Positions 8,888 through 17,392 of a stretch of DNA of 64,000 bases are shown here, one piece after another. The stretch is taken from the NCBI RefSeq assembly GCF_001856685.1, contig NZ_CP017812.1, forward strand, positions 496,001-560,000, in the 5' to 3' direction. The notes below the pieces were generated by a model that was not told the origin of the DNA, made no database searches, and was given only the letters and a program-made list of their open reading frames with translations. The DNA is from Boudabousia tangfeifanii. GTDB lineage: Bacteria; Actinomycetota; Actinomycetes; Actinomycetales; Actinomycetaceae. Position 1 is the stretch's first letter, and the number at the start of each line of letters is the position of its first letter. The position numbers and the translations under genes were made by a program.

Positions 8888-9382
8888 TCAGCGGTAGTTG
8901 ACGAATTGGAGAGCCGCGTCGAGATCTTTGCCTTTTAGTAGGGCGATGACAGTTTGCAGATCGTCACGAGACTTCGAGGAGCAACGTACTTCATCACCTT
9001 GGATTTGTGCCTTGACGCCCTTGGGGCCTTCGTCGCGAATAATCTTGGTGATCTTCTTAGCGATTTCCTGGCTAAGGCCTTCGCGTAGCGCACCGGCCAA
9101 CACGTAAATTTTACCGGAGGCTTTAGGTTCCTTGTCGCCAAGATCAAGTGCCTTGAGGGAAACGCCACGCTTGGTTAGCTTCGAACGCAAAACATCAACA
9201 ATAGCCATCACGCGTTCGGGAGTATTGGCTTGCATGGTGACGGTATCGCCCTTAAAAGTAATTTCGGCGTCTACTCCGCGGAAATCGTAACGCTGGGCAA
9301 CTTCCTTAGCAGCCTGGTTGACAGCGTTGTCGACTTCCTGACGGTCAACTTTGCTGACAATATCGAATGAAGAATCGGCCAT
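8888..9382 (-). CDS. YajQ-family nucleotide-binding protein (UPF0234)
   Basis: 164 residues, beginning [20 protein letters not shown], the signature start of the YajQ family. Later motifs include [28 protein letters not shown] and the C-terminal [16 protein letters not shown]. Members are small cytoplasmic proteins with a duplicated ferredoxin-like fold. Some bind tRNA or GTP, and some Gram-negative members bind cyclic di-GMP, but the actinobacterial role is not established. The start is supported by an AAAGGAAAG ribosome binding site. Monocistronic and convergent with htpX. Confidence 0.93.
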   Translation of the reverse strand: MADSSFDIVSKVDRQEVDNAVNQAAKEVAQRYDFRGVDAEITFKGDTVTMQANTPERVMAIVDVLRSKLTKRGVSLKALDLGDKEPKASGKIYVLAGALREGLSQEIAKKITKIIRDEGPKGVKAQIQGDEVRCSSKSRDDLQTVIALLKGKDLDAALQFVNYR

Positions 9383-9537
9383 TTTCTTTCCTTTCTACGC
9401 TTTCAACCTAAGATTCTACCTTGTCTAAACAAAAAGTGTGAGGGAAGGCGCATTGCTTGCGGTGGCACGAGGGGGAAAAGATTTGTTATGCTATTCCGGC
9501 AATGCTGATTCAGCCAAATGGTTGAAGATGTGTTCAC

Positions 9538-9618
9538 GGTGGGTTGCCCGAGCGGCCAAAGGGATCTGACTGTAAATCAGACGCGCAAGCTTCGGGGGTT
9601 CAAATCCCTCACCCACCA
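9538..9618 (+). tRNA. tRNA-Tyr (anticodon GTA)
   Basis: Class II tRNA of 81 bases. The acceptor arms GGTGGGT and ACCCACC pair, and the anticodon stem TCTGA/TCAGA encloses loop CTGTAAA (anticodon GTA). A long variable arm lies between the anticodon and T arms, and the T loop is TTCAAAT. The 3' CCA is not encoded. A TATGCT -10 at 9487-9492 probably serves the tRNA cluster. Confidence 0.95.
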
Positions 9619-9719
9619 CAACCTAGCAATAGGTACAGCATGAAAGTGCTGGCACGTGAGACATCTTACGGTTTTGAACTTGCGAAAGTTAGTTCGAAAG
9701 CGGTAAAGTTTTCCGCGTT

Positions 9720-9792
9720 GCCCCGATAGCTCAGTAGGCAGAGCGTCTCCATGGTAAGGAGAAGGTCAAGGGTTCGATTCCCTTTCGGGGCT
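9720..9792 (+). tRNA. tRNA-Thr (anticodon GGT)
   Basis: 73 bases. Acceptor GCCCCGA pairs with TCGGGGC, anticodon stem TCTCC/GGAGA encloses ATGGTAA (anticodon GGT), T loop TTCGATT. No encoded CCA. Confidence 0.95.
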
Positions 9793-9824
9793 CTGGTAGT
9801 GACCGATTCTCGGTACCGCCAAGT

Positions 9825-9901
9825 GGCGGGGTAGCTCAGCTGGTCAGAGCGCACGACTCATAATCGTGAGGTCGCGGGTTCGAGCCCCGCCCTCGCTACC
9901 A
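9825..9901 (+). tRNA. tRNA-Met (anticodon CAT, elongator type)
   Basis: Acceptor GGCGGGG pairs with CCTCGCT (G-T wobble at the first pair). Anticodon stem CACGA/TCGTG encloses CTCATAA (CAT). T loop TTCGAGC. An encoded ACCA follows. The paired acceptor end argues for the elongator rather than initiator form. It directly precedes rpmG, a common actinobacterial arrangement. Confidence 0.93.
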
Positions 9902-9957
9902 AGACATCGTCCACGCCGCCCGGAGCGGCTATGTAATACAAGAAGTGAGGAAATAAC

Positions 9958-10128
9958 GTGGCAAGCAAGTCTTCTGACGTTCGCCCGAAGATCACTCTGG
10001 CATGCTCTGAGTGCAAAGAACGTAACTACATCACCAAGAAGAACCGTCGTAACACCCCGGATCGCTTGGAACTAGCTAAGTACTGCCCGCGTTGCAACAA
10101 GTCAACCGCGCACAAGGAAACCCGCTGA
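9958..10128 (+). CDS. rpmG: 50S ribosomal protein L33, zinc-binding form
   Basis: 56-residue protein starting with GTG, with a GTGAGGAAA ribosome binding region just upstream. It reads [19 protein letters not shown] at the start and contains two CxxC pairs (CSEC and CPRC), so it is the zinc-containing (C+) form that is normally used when zinc is sufficient. L33 is a component of the large ribosomal subunit near the E site. It lies 56 bases after tRNA-Met and is followed by a hairpin terminator. Identification by sequence is secure. Confidence 0.95.
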   Translation: MASKSSDVRPKITLACSECKERNYITKKNRRNTPDRLELAKYCPRCNKSTAHKETR

Positions 10129-10142
10129 GGTTTCAAAACACT

Positions 10143-10168
10143 AACCGTCACTTCGGTGGCGGTTTTTT
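10143..10168 (+). terminator. Terminator after rpmG
   Basis: Stem AACCGTCA / TGGCGGTT (one G-T pair) with a CTTCGG loop and a run of six T. The remaining 200 bases before the next gene show no further feature I can support. Confidence 0.8.
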
Positions 10169-10368
10169 GTTACCCAAAATTCGGGGTAATAGAGGCCAAA
10201 TCGAGTCGGTCGATTTAGAATACTCGTGCTAGTGGCGAGCGAAATAAACACACAAGGTTATTTGCCCGCAAATCTCGCATTTACTTTTAGCTAGGTAGGC
10301 GCACATTTTCAACGCTTAGGTATAGTTATATCGGCCCGAGGTACCCGAAGCTGCGATAAGGAGTCTTG

Positions 10369-11094
10369 ATGCTAAAAGAGTCTCGTCGTGAGATCGCAGT
10401 TGGTTCACACCTCGTAATAGCAGAAAAGAAGCGGGTCAAACACTTACGTTTGCGTCTAGACTCCCGCACTGGTCAGCCCTATCTTTCGGTGCCCTTGAGG
10501 GTTTCTTGGCGTTACGCCACCAGTTTTGCCCAGTCGCAACGTGACTGGATTGACCAAGCCCAATCGCGCATAAAAACTGACCAGCGTTTTCCACCCGACT
10601 ATGCTTGGCATGAAAATTTGACCGTTTTTGGCCGTAGTTACCAAACTCGTTATGAGCTTGCCGGCCGTCCTAAAGTCTTTTGGCACAGTGGACAGTTGGT
10701 CTATGCTGGGCCAAAAACACCTGGGGCAGACCCCGAGCAAGCACAGCGAGCTCTCTTACGCTTCTATCGCCAAGAACTAGCTACGTTGGTAGACCTCTTA
10801 TTGCCTTACTATGCACAACAACTTGGGGTGGAAGCAAAATCGATTCGCTATAAACGGATGCGTTCTCGTTGGGGTTCAGCACAAAAAACTACTGGTGCCC
10901 TCAACTTTAATCTGGAACTAGCAAGGCGAGAATCCCGTTTCGCTGAGTATGTCATCGTTCATGAGCTTTCGCACTTGGTCCATGCCGATCACTCACCAGC
11001 TTTTTGGCAGACCGTCACTAAGGTTTTGCCAAGCGCGCGCAACTTAGCCAAAGCACTGGGAGATTCGCCGGCCCCACTGGGCGTTTTGCGCTAA
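10369..11094 (+). CDS. YgjP-like (M48/SprT-type) zinc metallopeptidase domain protein
   Basis: 241 residues. The C-terminal half holds the YgjP-like metallopeptidase domain (DUF45): YKRMRSRWGSAQKTTGALNF, then the zinc site VIVHELSHLVHADHSPAFW with HExxH and a downstream histidine. The N-terminal half, including DSRTGQPYLSVPLRVSWRY, matches the usual beta-rich part of this family. Predicted cytoplasmic, no signal peptide. The substrate of the family is unknown. The ATG at 10369 is preferred to the TTG at 10366 because of its spacing from ATAAGGAG (10356-10363). Monocistronic. Confidence 0.88.
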   Translation: MLKESRREIAVGSHLVIAEKKRVKHLRLRLDSRTGQPYLSVPLRVSWRYATSFAQSQRDWIDQAQSRIKTDQRFPPDYAWHENLTVFGRSYQTRYELAGRPKVFWHSGQLVYAGPKTPGADPEQAQRALLRFYRQELATLVDLLLPYYAQQLGVEAKSIRYKRMRSRWGSAQKTTGALNFNLELARRESRFAEYVIVHELSHLVHADHSPAFWQTVTKVLPSARNLAKALGDSPAPLGVLR

Positions 11095-11156
11095 ATAGCT
11101 ACTTATTCCCGTGTTCGCCCTGAGAGCGGATTAGTGCACCTTTCCTTGCCTACTAG

Positions 11157-11162
11157 TAAGGT
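11157..11162 (+). promoter_or_regulatory. TAAGGT: -10 element or ribosome binding site for murB
   Basis: TAAGGT ends six bases before the murB ATG at 11169, the same spacing as the other leaderless candidates. The AAGG inside it could equally act as a Shine-Dalgarno sequence, so this case is ambiguous. Confidence 0.25.
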
Positions 11163-11168
11163 TTAAGC

Positions 11169-12416
11169 ATGACTGATTTCCAAGTACACACCAAGATTTC
11201 TGCCCCTACTGCCGCTGCGGCTTGTGAATCTTTGCCGGGCAAGGATTGGGGTCCGCTCGAAGTAGCAACGCCCACTGTGCCTTCAGACCGCCGCGTCCTC
11301 GGCAAGCAGCCCACTTTTGCCGACCTAACCACCATGGGCGTCGGCGGCACCATGGAGACTCTGGTGCAGGCTCACACCGAGGCCGAAATTATTGAGGCCG
11401 TAGCTGCTGCTGACGAGGCCGGCAAGCCTTTGTTGATGCTTGGTGGGGGATCGAACCTGGTGGCCTCGGATGAGCACTTCGATGGCACCGTGGTGATGGA
11501 TATGCGCCAGCGCTACCAAGTCACCGATGATTCTTCTTGCGGCGGCGCCACTGTGGTAGCTACTGCTGGTGTGCCTTGGGACGAGTTCGTGGCCTTGAGC
11601 ATTGACAGTGAGTGGATGGGCCTAGAGTCGCTCTCTGGTATTCCAGGTACTGTCGGGGCCGCTCCTGTCCAGAACATTGGTGCCTACGGCCACGAGGTTG
11701 CGCAAACCTTGTCTTCGGTGCGCGTCTATGACCGTTTGACCAAGCGCGCTCGCACGCTGGCTCTGGCCGACTTGAAACTCGAGTACCGCAACTCGCTACT
11801 GAAGCGTTCGATCACCGATGAAGAAATCGGTGGCGGACGCACTTGGGGCCCGACCGGGCGTTGGGTGGTTCTCGAAGTCGAATTCTTGTTCCGTCATGCC
11901 TCGCTTTCGGCACCGATCGAATACGATCAGCTAGCCAAGCACCTCGGAGTTGAAACTGGCCGCCGCGTGGACGCGAAGCGGGTACGTGAAGCCGTCCTCG
12001 ATATTCGAGGGAGTAAGGGCATGGTACTAAACGACCAAGATCGCGATACTTGGTCTTCTGGTTCCTTCTTCACCAACCCGATCATTCCGCTCGAGGTCGC
12101 CCAGCAGCTACCGGAAGGCGCCCCCACTTTTGAGGTCCGCGATCAGTCGAACACTACTGGGATTCGTTCCAAGTCGCCGGTCATCCCAGGGATTGCCAAG
12201 ACTTCTGCTGCCTGGTTGATTTCTCGCGCTGGCTTCGAACCAGGTTTCGCACTTTCTGGCGACGCGAAAGCCGCTCTGTCCACCAAGCACGTTTTGGCCA
12301 TCACAAACCGTGGGGGAGCTACTGCCGGAGAGATCAAGGCCTTGGCTGACCGCGTAGTAGCTGGTGTACAAGACCAGTTTGGCATTACGCTAGTGCCAGA
12401 ACCAGTTCAGATCTGA
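11169..12416 (+). CDS. murB: UDP-N-acetylmuramate dehydrogenase (MurB)
   Basis: FAD enzyme that reduces UDP-GlcNAc-enolpyruvate to UDP-MurNAc for peptidoglycan synthesis, cytoplasmic, 415 residues. Seen: TTMGVGGTMETLV, the FAD-binding PLLMLGGGSNLV, GIPGTVGAAPVQNIGAYG, YRNSLLKR, the catalytic-serine segment GSFFTNP, and the C-terminal HVLAITNRGGATAGEI carrying the expected glutamate. About 50 residues precede the usual start of the fold. That extension is Ala/Pro-rich and not recognised. Gene order toward add and aspC is conserved in actinobacteria, although here a PanE-like gene and a double hydrolase lie between. Confidence 0.95.
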   Translation: MTDFQVHTKISAPTAAAACESLPGKDWGPLEVATPTVPSDRRVLGKQPTFADLTTMGVGGTMETLVQAHTEAEIIEAVAAADEAGKPLLMLGGGSNLVASDEHFDGTVVMDMRQRYQVTDDSSCGGATVVATAGVPWDEFVALSIDSEWMGLESLSGIPGTVGAAPVQNIGAYGHEVAQTLSSVRVYDRLTKRARTLALADLKLEYRNSLLKRSITDEEIGGGRTWGPTGRWVVLEVEFLFRHASLSAPIEYDQLAKHLGVETGRRVDAKRVREAVLDIRGSKGMVLNDQDRDTWSSGSFFTNPIIPLEVAQQLPEGAPTFEVRDQSNTTGIRSKSPVIPGIAKTSAAWLISRAGFEPGFALSGDAKAALSTKHVLAITNRGGATAGEIKALADRVVAGVQDQFGITLVPEPVQI

Positions 12417-12417
12417 G

Positions 12418-12441
12418 CTGGCCGAGGACGTCCTCGACCAG
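12418..12441. repeat. 24-bp near-perfect palindrome built from the repeated GTCCTCG motif
   Basis: CTGG-C-CGAGGAC followed directly by GTCCTCG-A-CCAG, immediately after the murB stop. It has two copies of the over-represented heptamer in inverted orientation with no loop bases. It could be a weak terminator, a protein-binding site or a signal-sequence pair. No T-run follows. Confidence 0.6.
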
Positions 12442-12468
12442 AAAACCAACACCTAGAAGGGAATTGGC

Positions 12469-13407
12469 ATGAGAGTTGCGATTGCTGGCTCGGGAGCCAT
12501 GGGCTGCCGTTTCGGATACATGATGAGCGAAGCCGGCCACGAGGTCGTGCTACTTGACCGTTGGCAAGAACATATTGACGCGATTAACGCCAATGGTTTG
12601 CGCATCGACTGGGAAGGTGAAGACCGCGTCGCGCACCTGCCTATCATGCGTCCAGAGGAAGCCACCGGCGATTTTGACTTGGTGATTTGCTTTACCAAGG
12701 CACTCGGCCTCGATCCGATGCTCAAGGCCATGCAGTCAGTGCTGAAGGAACACACCATGGTGCTGTGCCTCCTTAACGGCATCGGTCATGAGGAAACCGT
12801 TTCTAAGTACGTGCCTGCCAGCAACTTCCTGTTGGGTACCACCATTTGGACTGCCGGTTTGAACGGCCCAGGTCACGCCCACCTTTACGGTTCGGGTACG
12901 GTGGCCTTGCAGAATACTGATGGTACGGACGAGGGCGTAGCTGCCGCGAAGCGGATTGCGGAAGTCATGGACGCCGCCGGGCTTAACACCGAGTTCTCCG
13001 CGAATGTGAAGCACGCGATTTACCGCAAGGCAGCCCTCAACGGGGTAGTCAACGGTTTGTGTGCCCTGCTCGATTGCAACCTCCAGTCCTTCGGTGACAC
13101 GGTGGCCGCGGCCGAGGTCGCTCCAGTGATCGTTTCCGAGTTCGCCATGGTCGCCGCCCTCGAAGGGATCGAAATGGATCAGGAAGAAGTCAATGCCTAT
13201 ATTCGGAGCATCTACTCACCTGAAGCAATCGGCGAACATTACCCGTCCTTGCACCAGGATTTGATTCAGCAGCACCGTCTGACTGAAATCGACTTCCTCA
13301 ATGGGGCTGTGGCTCGTAAGGCTAAAGCTGCTGGTTTGCGCGCCCCTTACTGTGAACTTGTCACCTACCTAGTGCATGCTAAGGAACAACTACTTGGCGC
13401 CAAGTGA
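12469..13407 (+). CDS. 2-dehydropantoate 2-reductase family protein (PanE/ApbA-like)
   Basis: NADP-dependent reductase, 312 residues. The N-terminal Rossmann motif is VAIAGSGAMGCRFG and the acidic/basic strand end is VVLLDR. The ketopantoate reductase active-site pattern is present: KHAIYRKAALNGVVNG (Lys, Asn) near residue 180-196 and LTEIDFLNGAV (Glu, Asn) near residue 272-282. If it is the true PanE it makes pantoate for coenzyme A. The family also contains many paralogues acting on other 2-oxo acids, and no panB or panC is nearby, so the substrate is uncertain. Start supported by GAAGGGA. Confidence 0.85.
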   Translation: MRVAIAGSGAMGCRFGYMMSEAGHEVVLLDRWQEHIDAINANGLRIDWEGEDRVAHLPIMRPEEATGDFDLVICFTKALGLDPMLKAMQSVLKEHTMVLCLLNGIGHEETVSKYVPASNFLLGTTIWTAGLNGPGHAHLYGSGTVALQNTDGTDEGVAAAKRIAEVMDAAGLNTEFSANVKHAIYRKAALNGVVNGLCALLDCNLQSFGDTVAAAEVAPVIVSEFAMVAALEGIEMDQEEVNAYIRSIYSPEAIGEHYPSLHQDLIQQHRLTEIDFLNGAVARKAKAAGLRAPYCELVTYLVHAKEQLLGAK

Positions 13408-13435
13408 TTTGTTCATCGTTACTGGCGCGAGGTGA

Positions 13436-13466
13436 ATTCTGCGGTTATCACCAAAACCCGCAGAAT
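13436..13466 (+). other. Intergenic hairpin after the PanE-like gene
   Basis: 9-bp stem ATTCTGCGG / CCGCAGAAT with a 13-base loop, no T-run. It precedes the main terminator at 13488. Confidence 0.5.
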
Positions 13467-13487
13467 CCCAAGCATCAAGCTAACTAA

Positions 13488-13531
13488 AAAGTGGAGCGCT
13501 ACTGGACATTTTGTCCGTAGCGCTCCACTTT
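13488..13531. terminator. Bidirectional terminator between convergent units
   Basis: 15-bp outer stem (AAAGTGGAGCGCTAC and its complement) plus an inner GGAC/GTCC stem. A-run on one side and T-run on the other. It lies four bases from the stop of the minus-strand hydrolase gene. Confidence 0.8.
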
Positions 13532-13534
13532 GTT

Positions 13535-15532
13535 TTATGACAAGAATGGTTTTAACAGCCCAGCAACATAGCTTGCTAGCCGAGGATCGAACAGCGGTAG
13601 GGTATGGCCCCAAGCCGGCCAAACGATTGGCTCGGTATTATCTGGGGTACTAACCTGCAAGGTTTTGAAATCCCAAGCAAAGTTGATTGGGTAAACCGGT
13701 CGGTTTTCGAGTGAATCTTGATATTTAGCCAGCTGGAAATGCGGTGCTTTCGGGCTGAGCCGACCAATCGCGGATTTCGACCAGAACAAGTAGCCCCATT
13801 TGCTACCACGGTAGGGCGTGGCAAGGGTGACAATAGCCTGCACCTGGGGCACGCTTTGCTCGCCCGTAGCTGCCATTTGATCCCACAAATTCGCCAGCTC
13901 GTGAGCAATCAAACCACCTTTAGAATGCCCCAAAAGCACTACCTTCGAGGTACCCAGCTGGGCACGCCACTTTCGATCGACCACTTTCGCCAGTTCGCTT
14001 GGCTCAGGATGCGAGGTTCCCAAATCCGGCACCATGATGCGCCAACCCGAGTAATGCAAATATTCGAGTAGTACCGCTAAAGATGGCCAGTGCTCGTTAA
14101 TGCCAGGTAAGGCTAAAATGACGGGCCCTTCACCTTCACTCCAGCGGGCGGGGGGAGTGACCTGACGCGAGTAACGCCATAACGAGGCAAAGTCTCGGTA
14201 GACTTCGGTTGCCAGGGTTTTGACCGCCCTCGGCAAATGTTGGCTAGGACGACCGAGGTCGCCAAAGGCACGCAAGCCACTAAGCTTTGGTAAATCCTGC
14301 GGGCTCGGCAGTTCAACTTGGCCAATGAAGCGGCGAAAATCGGGCAGATCACTAAAATCGGGTAGTTCTGTGGGGTCAATGTTTGCCGTTATCTTAGAAA
14401 GCGTCGGCAACTGGACAAGCTCGCCCAGATTTTGCCGTTGCTTCAACTTGGCTAAATCTTCAATCCTTGGCAACTTTAAATGCTTTGCATCAGCTTTTGC
14501 TTCTGCCCGATTTGTAGGAGCTGCCTTTCGCTCAGCCACGGTGGGCCCGATTTGTCCCGAGGCAGAAACAATTTGGGTGGCCAACCATTCGTCGTGGTCA
14601 AAAAGCACTGAATGAGCCGCATTGGTGGCGATGGCACTAGTTACCGTGGGGCGCTCTTGGGGGCTTGCTTTTGCTTGAGCGCTATCGCCTTCGTCCTTGG
14701 ACTTAGCAGTTTGAACGGTTTGCTGGCATGGGGCCGGTTCTACTTCTGGCCCTAAGCGCTTGGGCTCGTCCTCGGCCGTGATCCCCCGCAGGTAGTGCGA
14801 GATTTCTTCCAACCAGGCAGCGGGGGAAACATAGTCGTATTCGCCGCGAATCAAATGCACTCTAGTTTTCGGATCGAGGGCGTCCAAGGCGGGCTGAGCC
14901 GAAAACTCGCAGATAGAGACTAGTGCGCGAGCAAAGGTCGGCAGCCCGCACTCGAAATATCCTTGGATGGCAAGGCGAGCTAAGCCTGGTGGCTCGTGGC
15001 GACTTGCCCAGACGAAACGACCACCAAGGCGGCTCGGACCAAGCGTTTGGGCAGCCGGTAACCCTAATAGGACTAGCGTATTGGGTGGCACCAGTGCCGC
15101 AGCTTGGAGGGCCACCTGGGCCCCCATCGAATGTCCCACCATGGTCAGATTTGGCTTCGCCCATTTGGCTGGAAGGTTTCTAACGACCTCGGCCACAATC
15201 TGAGCGTAGGTGCAGATGCCTAATCGACAGCCTGGCTTTAAAGTTTGGCCAAAGCCGGGAAGCTCGAGTGCTACTACCGCACCGGTGATCTGTAGCTCGG
15301 CAATCAGCCGGTGAAAATACCTGGTCGACAAGCCCAAACCATGTACTAGCAGATAAACCTGGGCTGGAGTTTGGGAAAACGCTTCGGATGCGAGTGGCAT
15401 CTGGGTCGAGGGACCGTGGCCACCTAAATACCCAGAGTCGACGGGTGCATAGTAGCGGATATTGTACTGCCAGCCCTCATAACGTCTAACACTGACGCGA
15501 ACTGGTTTTACTTCACTAGGAATCTGGGGCAT
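13535..15532 (-). CDS. Two-domain alpha/beta hydrolase (tandem fusion)
   Basis: 665 residues from the ATG at 15532, chosen because it overlaps the stop of the upstream gene (TGATG) and has an AAGGA site. The first alpha/beta hydrolase domain occupies about residues 35-270: oxyanion motif LLVHGLGLSTRYFH, nucleophile elbow VGHSMGAQ near residue 135. A charged, low-complexity linker spans about residues 270-450. The second hydrolase domain begins VILALPGINEHWPSL and has a nucleophile elbow LLGHSKGGL near residue 536. Neither has a signal peptide. It is the last gene of a four-gene minus-strand operon with aspC, a lipase-like gene and a deaminase. Substrate unknown; an intramolecular pair of esterase/lipase-like units is the safe description. 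Confidence 0.8.
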   Translation of the reverse strand: MPQIPSEVKPVRVSVRRYEGWQYNIRYYAPVDSGYLGGHGPSTQMPLASEAFSQTPAQVYLLVHGLGLSTRYFHRLIAELQITGAVVALELPGFGQTLKPGCRLGICTYAQIVAEVVRNLPAKWAKPNLTMVGHSMGAQVALQAAALVPPNTLVLLGLPAAQTLGPSRLGGRFVWASRHEPPGLARLAIQGYFECGLPTFARALVSICEFSAQPALDALDPKTRVHLIRGEYDYVSPAAWLEEISHYLRGITAEDEPKRLGPEVEPAPCQQTVQTAKSKDEGDSAQAKASPQERPTVTSAIATNAAHSVLFDHDEWLATQIVSASGQIGPTVAERKAAPTNRAEAKADAKHLKLPRIEDLAKLKQRQNLGELVQLPTLSKITANIDPTELPDFSDLPDFRRFIGQVELPSPQDLPKLSGLRAFGDLGRPSQHLPRAVKTLATEVYRDFASLWRYSRQVTPPARWSEGEGPVILALPGINEHWPSLAVLLEYLHYSGWRIMVPDLGTSHPEPSELAKVVDRKWRAQLGTSKVVLLGHSKGGLIAHELANLWDQMAATGEQSVPQVQAIVTLATPYRGSKWGYLFWSKSAIGRLSPKAPHFQLAKYQDSLENRPVYPINFAWDFKTLQVSTPDNTEPIVWPAWGHTLPLFDPRLASYVAGLLKPFLS

Positions 15533-16587
15533 CAGGCATCCTTGGGAGAAGTTAGGAGCCACTGGTCGACCTCGGCCAACCATTGTCGTTTGGAAGTGTC
15601 GCTAGCTAGGCTTGATTTGATGGAACGTCGAGCGATTTCAGCTAGTTCCTCATCGCTAAAGCCGAGCTCTCTGGCGGTTTCATACTGATCCACCAGGCGC
15701 GAGCGGAACAGTAACGGGTCATCAGCGTTGAGCGAGATTAAGGCGTCAGAATCATATAGTTGCCGCAATGGAACTTGCTTGGCGTCAGAGAAAACGCCGA
15801 GGGACACATTAGAGGCGGGACAAACTTCAAAAGCTACGTCGCGGGCAACGAGTTCTTCCAACAGTCTGGGATCTTCGGTGGCCCGAATTCCATGCCCGAG
15901 GCGAATCGGTCCAAGGTGTTTCATCACGTCTTTGACCCCGTTTGGGCCTCGAAGCTCACCGCCGTGGGGGAGGGCAGCTAATCCTGCTTGTCGAGCCAGA
16001 CGGAAAGCTGGCTCCCAATCGAGGGCGTTACCGTTGCGCTCATCGTTGGACAAACCAAATCCGACGACTTCTCCGGGCTGATCCCCAGCGTATTGTCGCG
16101 CGAGGCGAGCCAAAGTGCGAGCGTTTAGCGGGTGTTGCATTCTCGAGGCCGCCACGATCACTGCGACTTCGACTCCGGTGCGGGCACTGGCCTGTTTGGC
16201 TTCGTCCAGAATAATCTCGAGGGCGGGAGTGATGCCCCCGACGAAAGGGGCGTAACTGGTCGGATCGACTTGAATTTCTAGGCGTTTAGAACCTTCTGCG
16301 GCATCGTCCTCGGCTGCTTCTTTGACGATTCGGCGCATGGTTTCTTCATCCCGAACGAGGGCGCGGGCGGCATCGTACGCACGTTGGAAACGGAACCAGC
16401 CACGGCGATCTGCGGGCAAGCGCAGGGGATGATGGTCGAGCAGATTTGCCGGCAGCCGGATCTGTTTAGCCTGCGCCAGGTCGGTTAGGCTCTGAGGTCG
16501 TAGGGAGCCGGTGAAGTGCAGGTGCAGGTGGGCCTTGGGTAGCTTGCTAAGATCCCGACCCGACTGCTGGTTGAGGTTATTTCCCAT
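15532..16587 (-). CDS. add: Adenosine deaminase-family protein
   Basis: Zinc-dependent purine deaminase, 351 residues. Seen: metal-binding PKAHLHLHFTGSLRPQSL, GFGLSNDERN, the histidine motif RLGHGIRATEDPRLL, and SLNADDPLLF with the catalytic aspartates. Adenosine deaminase converts adenosine to inosine. A related actinobacterial subgroup deaminates aminofutalosine in an alternative menaquinone pathway, and this one cannot be assigned between them by eye. The ATG at 16587 is preferred to the one at 16620, which would overlap the upstream gene more deeply. Overlaps at both ends show operon membership. Position beside aspC is conserved in actinobacteria. Confidence 0.88.
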   Translation of the reverse strand: MGNNLNQQSGRDLSKLPKAHLHLHFTGSLRPQSLTDLAQAKQIRLPANLLDHHPLRLPADRRGWFRFQRAYDAARALVRDEETMRRIVKEAAEDDAAEGSKRLEIQVDPTSYAPFVGGITPALEIILDEAKQASARTGVEVAVIVAASRMQHPLNARTLARLARQYAGDQPGEVVGFGLSNDERNGNALDWEPAFRLARQAGLAALPHGGELRGPNGVKDVMKHLGPIRLGHGIRATEDPRLLEELVARDVAFEVCPASNVSLGVFSDAKQVPLRQLYDSDALISLNADDPLLFRSRLVDQYETARELGFSDEELAEIARRSIKSSLASDTSKRQWLAEVDQWLLTSPKDA

Positions 16588-17392
16588 CTGCCTGGCAGCG
16601 TTGGCTAATCCACTCGGCAATTAGAGCCATGAGTACTGGGCCTTCGGCCTCGTTCAAGACTTCATGTTTGGCCGCCGGAATGGTCATGAGATCGACGTTA
16701 GGCTGTGCCGGTTGTGCCTTGCCAGCGGACTGCTGGAATTCATGAATCGCCTTCTGATCGACAATCTCATCTGATTCACCCACGATAATCAAGGTATCTG
16801 GCGACCAGTGAGGGGCACGTTCGACAACTCGCTTGCCCAAAGCAGCCATTGAACTGCCTGTCAATAATGGAACCGGACCAACATAGTTCAGTGGGTCGTG
16901 CTTGTAATGCTCAACCACTTTGGGGTCGAAACTCAGACCACTGGGATCAAAGGGAGAAGCGGGAATCTTCGGAAGAAGTTTCCCGGCCTCGTAAAGAGCG
17001 TCAGCTACCGGACCGGGCAAACTGGGGTTGATTCCCAAAGCTGGGCCGGTTAGGACCACTCCGGCAACCCCGTCAGGCTTGGCCAAGGTCGAGGCAGCAG
17101 TGATTAGTCCACCCATGGAGTGTCCGATCAAAAACAGGGGAAGCTGATGCTGTTCCTGGATTTGTTGACGTACTCGATAGTGTTGACGAACGAGGTCGTT
17201 AACGTTGACCTGAGCTCGAGGGCCAGTGGACTTGCCATGGCCGAAGTGGTCATAACGGTAGGTAGAGATGTGGTGTCTAGTCAGCATCTTGACGAGCGGA
17301 GTATAGCGATCAGCATGCTCCGCATAGCCATGAGTGATTAGCGCTATCGCCTTAGGCTGCTTAGCGGGAGTGTAGACACCGTGGAGGTACAT
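16577..17392 (-). CDS. Alpha/beta hydrolase, monoacylglycerol lipase / lysophospholipase-like
   Basis: 271 residues. Oxyanion motif ITHGYAEHADRY, then YRYDHFGHGKSTGPRA, nucleophile elbow LIGHSMGG near residue 110, GESDEIVD carrying the acid, and AKHEVLNE carrying the histidine near the C-terminus. This order is that of serine-aquaporin-hydrolase (Hydrolase_4) monoacylglycerol lipases, cytoplasmic, no signal peptide. The start codon abuts the aspC stop with no gap (TAA then ATG), and the end overlaps the deaminase gene by 11 bases. The true substrate is not shown by the sequence. Confidence 0.87.
   Translation of the reverse strand: MYLHGVYTPAKQPKAIALITHGYAEHADRYTPLVKMLTRHHISTYRYDHFGHGKSTGPRAQVNVNDLVRQHYRVRQQIQEQHQLPLFLIGHSMGGLITAASTLAKPDGVAGVVLTGPALGINPSLPGPVADALYEAGKLLPKIPASPFDPSGLSFDPKVVEHYKHDPLNYVGPVPLLTGSSMAALGKRVVERAPHWSPDTLIIVGESDEIVDQKAIHEFQQSAGKAQPAQPNVDLMTIPAAKHEVLNEAEGPVLMALIAEWISQRCQADGK

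Noticed and set aside
9538..9901. tRNA cluster as a possible phage or island attachment site
   Set aside because: No integrase, direct repeat of a tRNA end or foreign gene follows; the tRNA-Met to rpmG linkage is standard.
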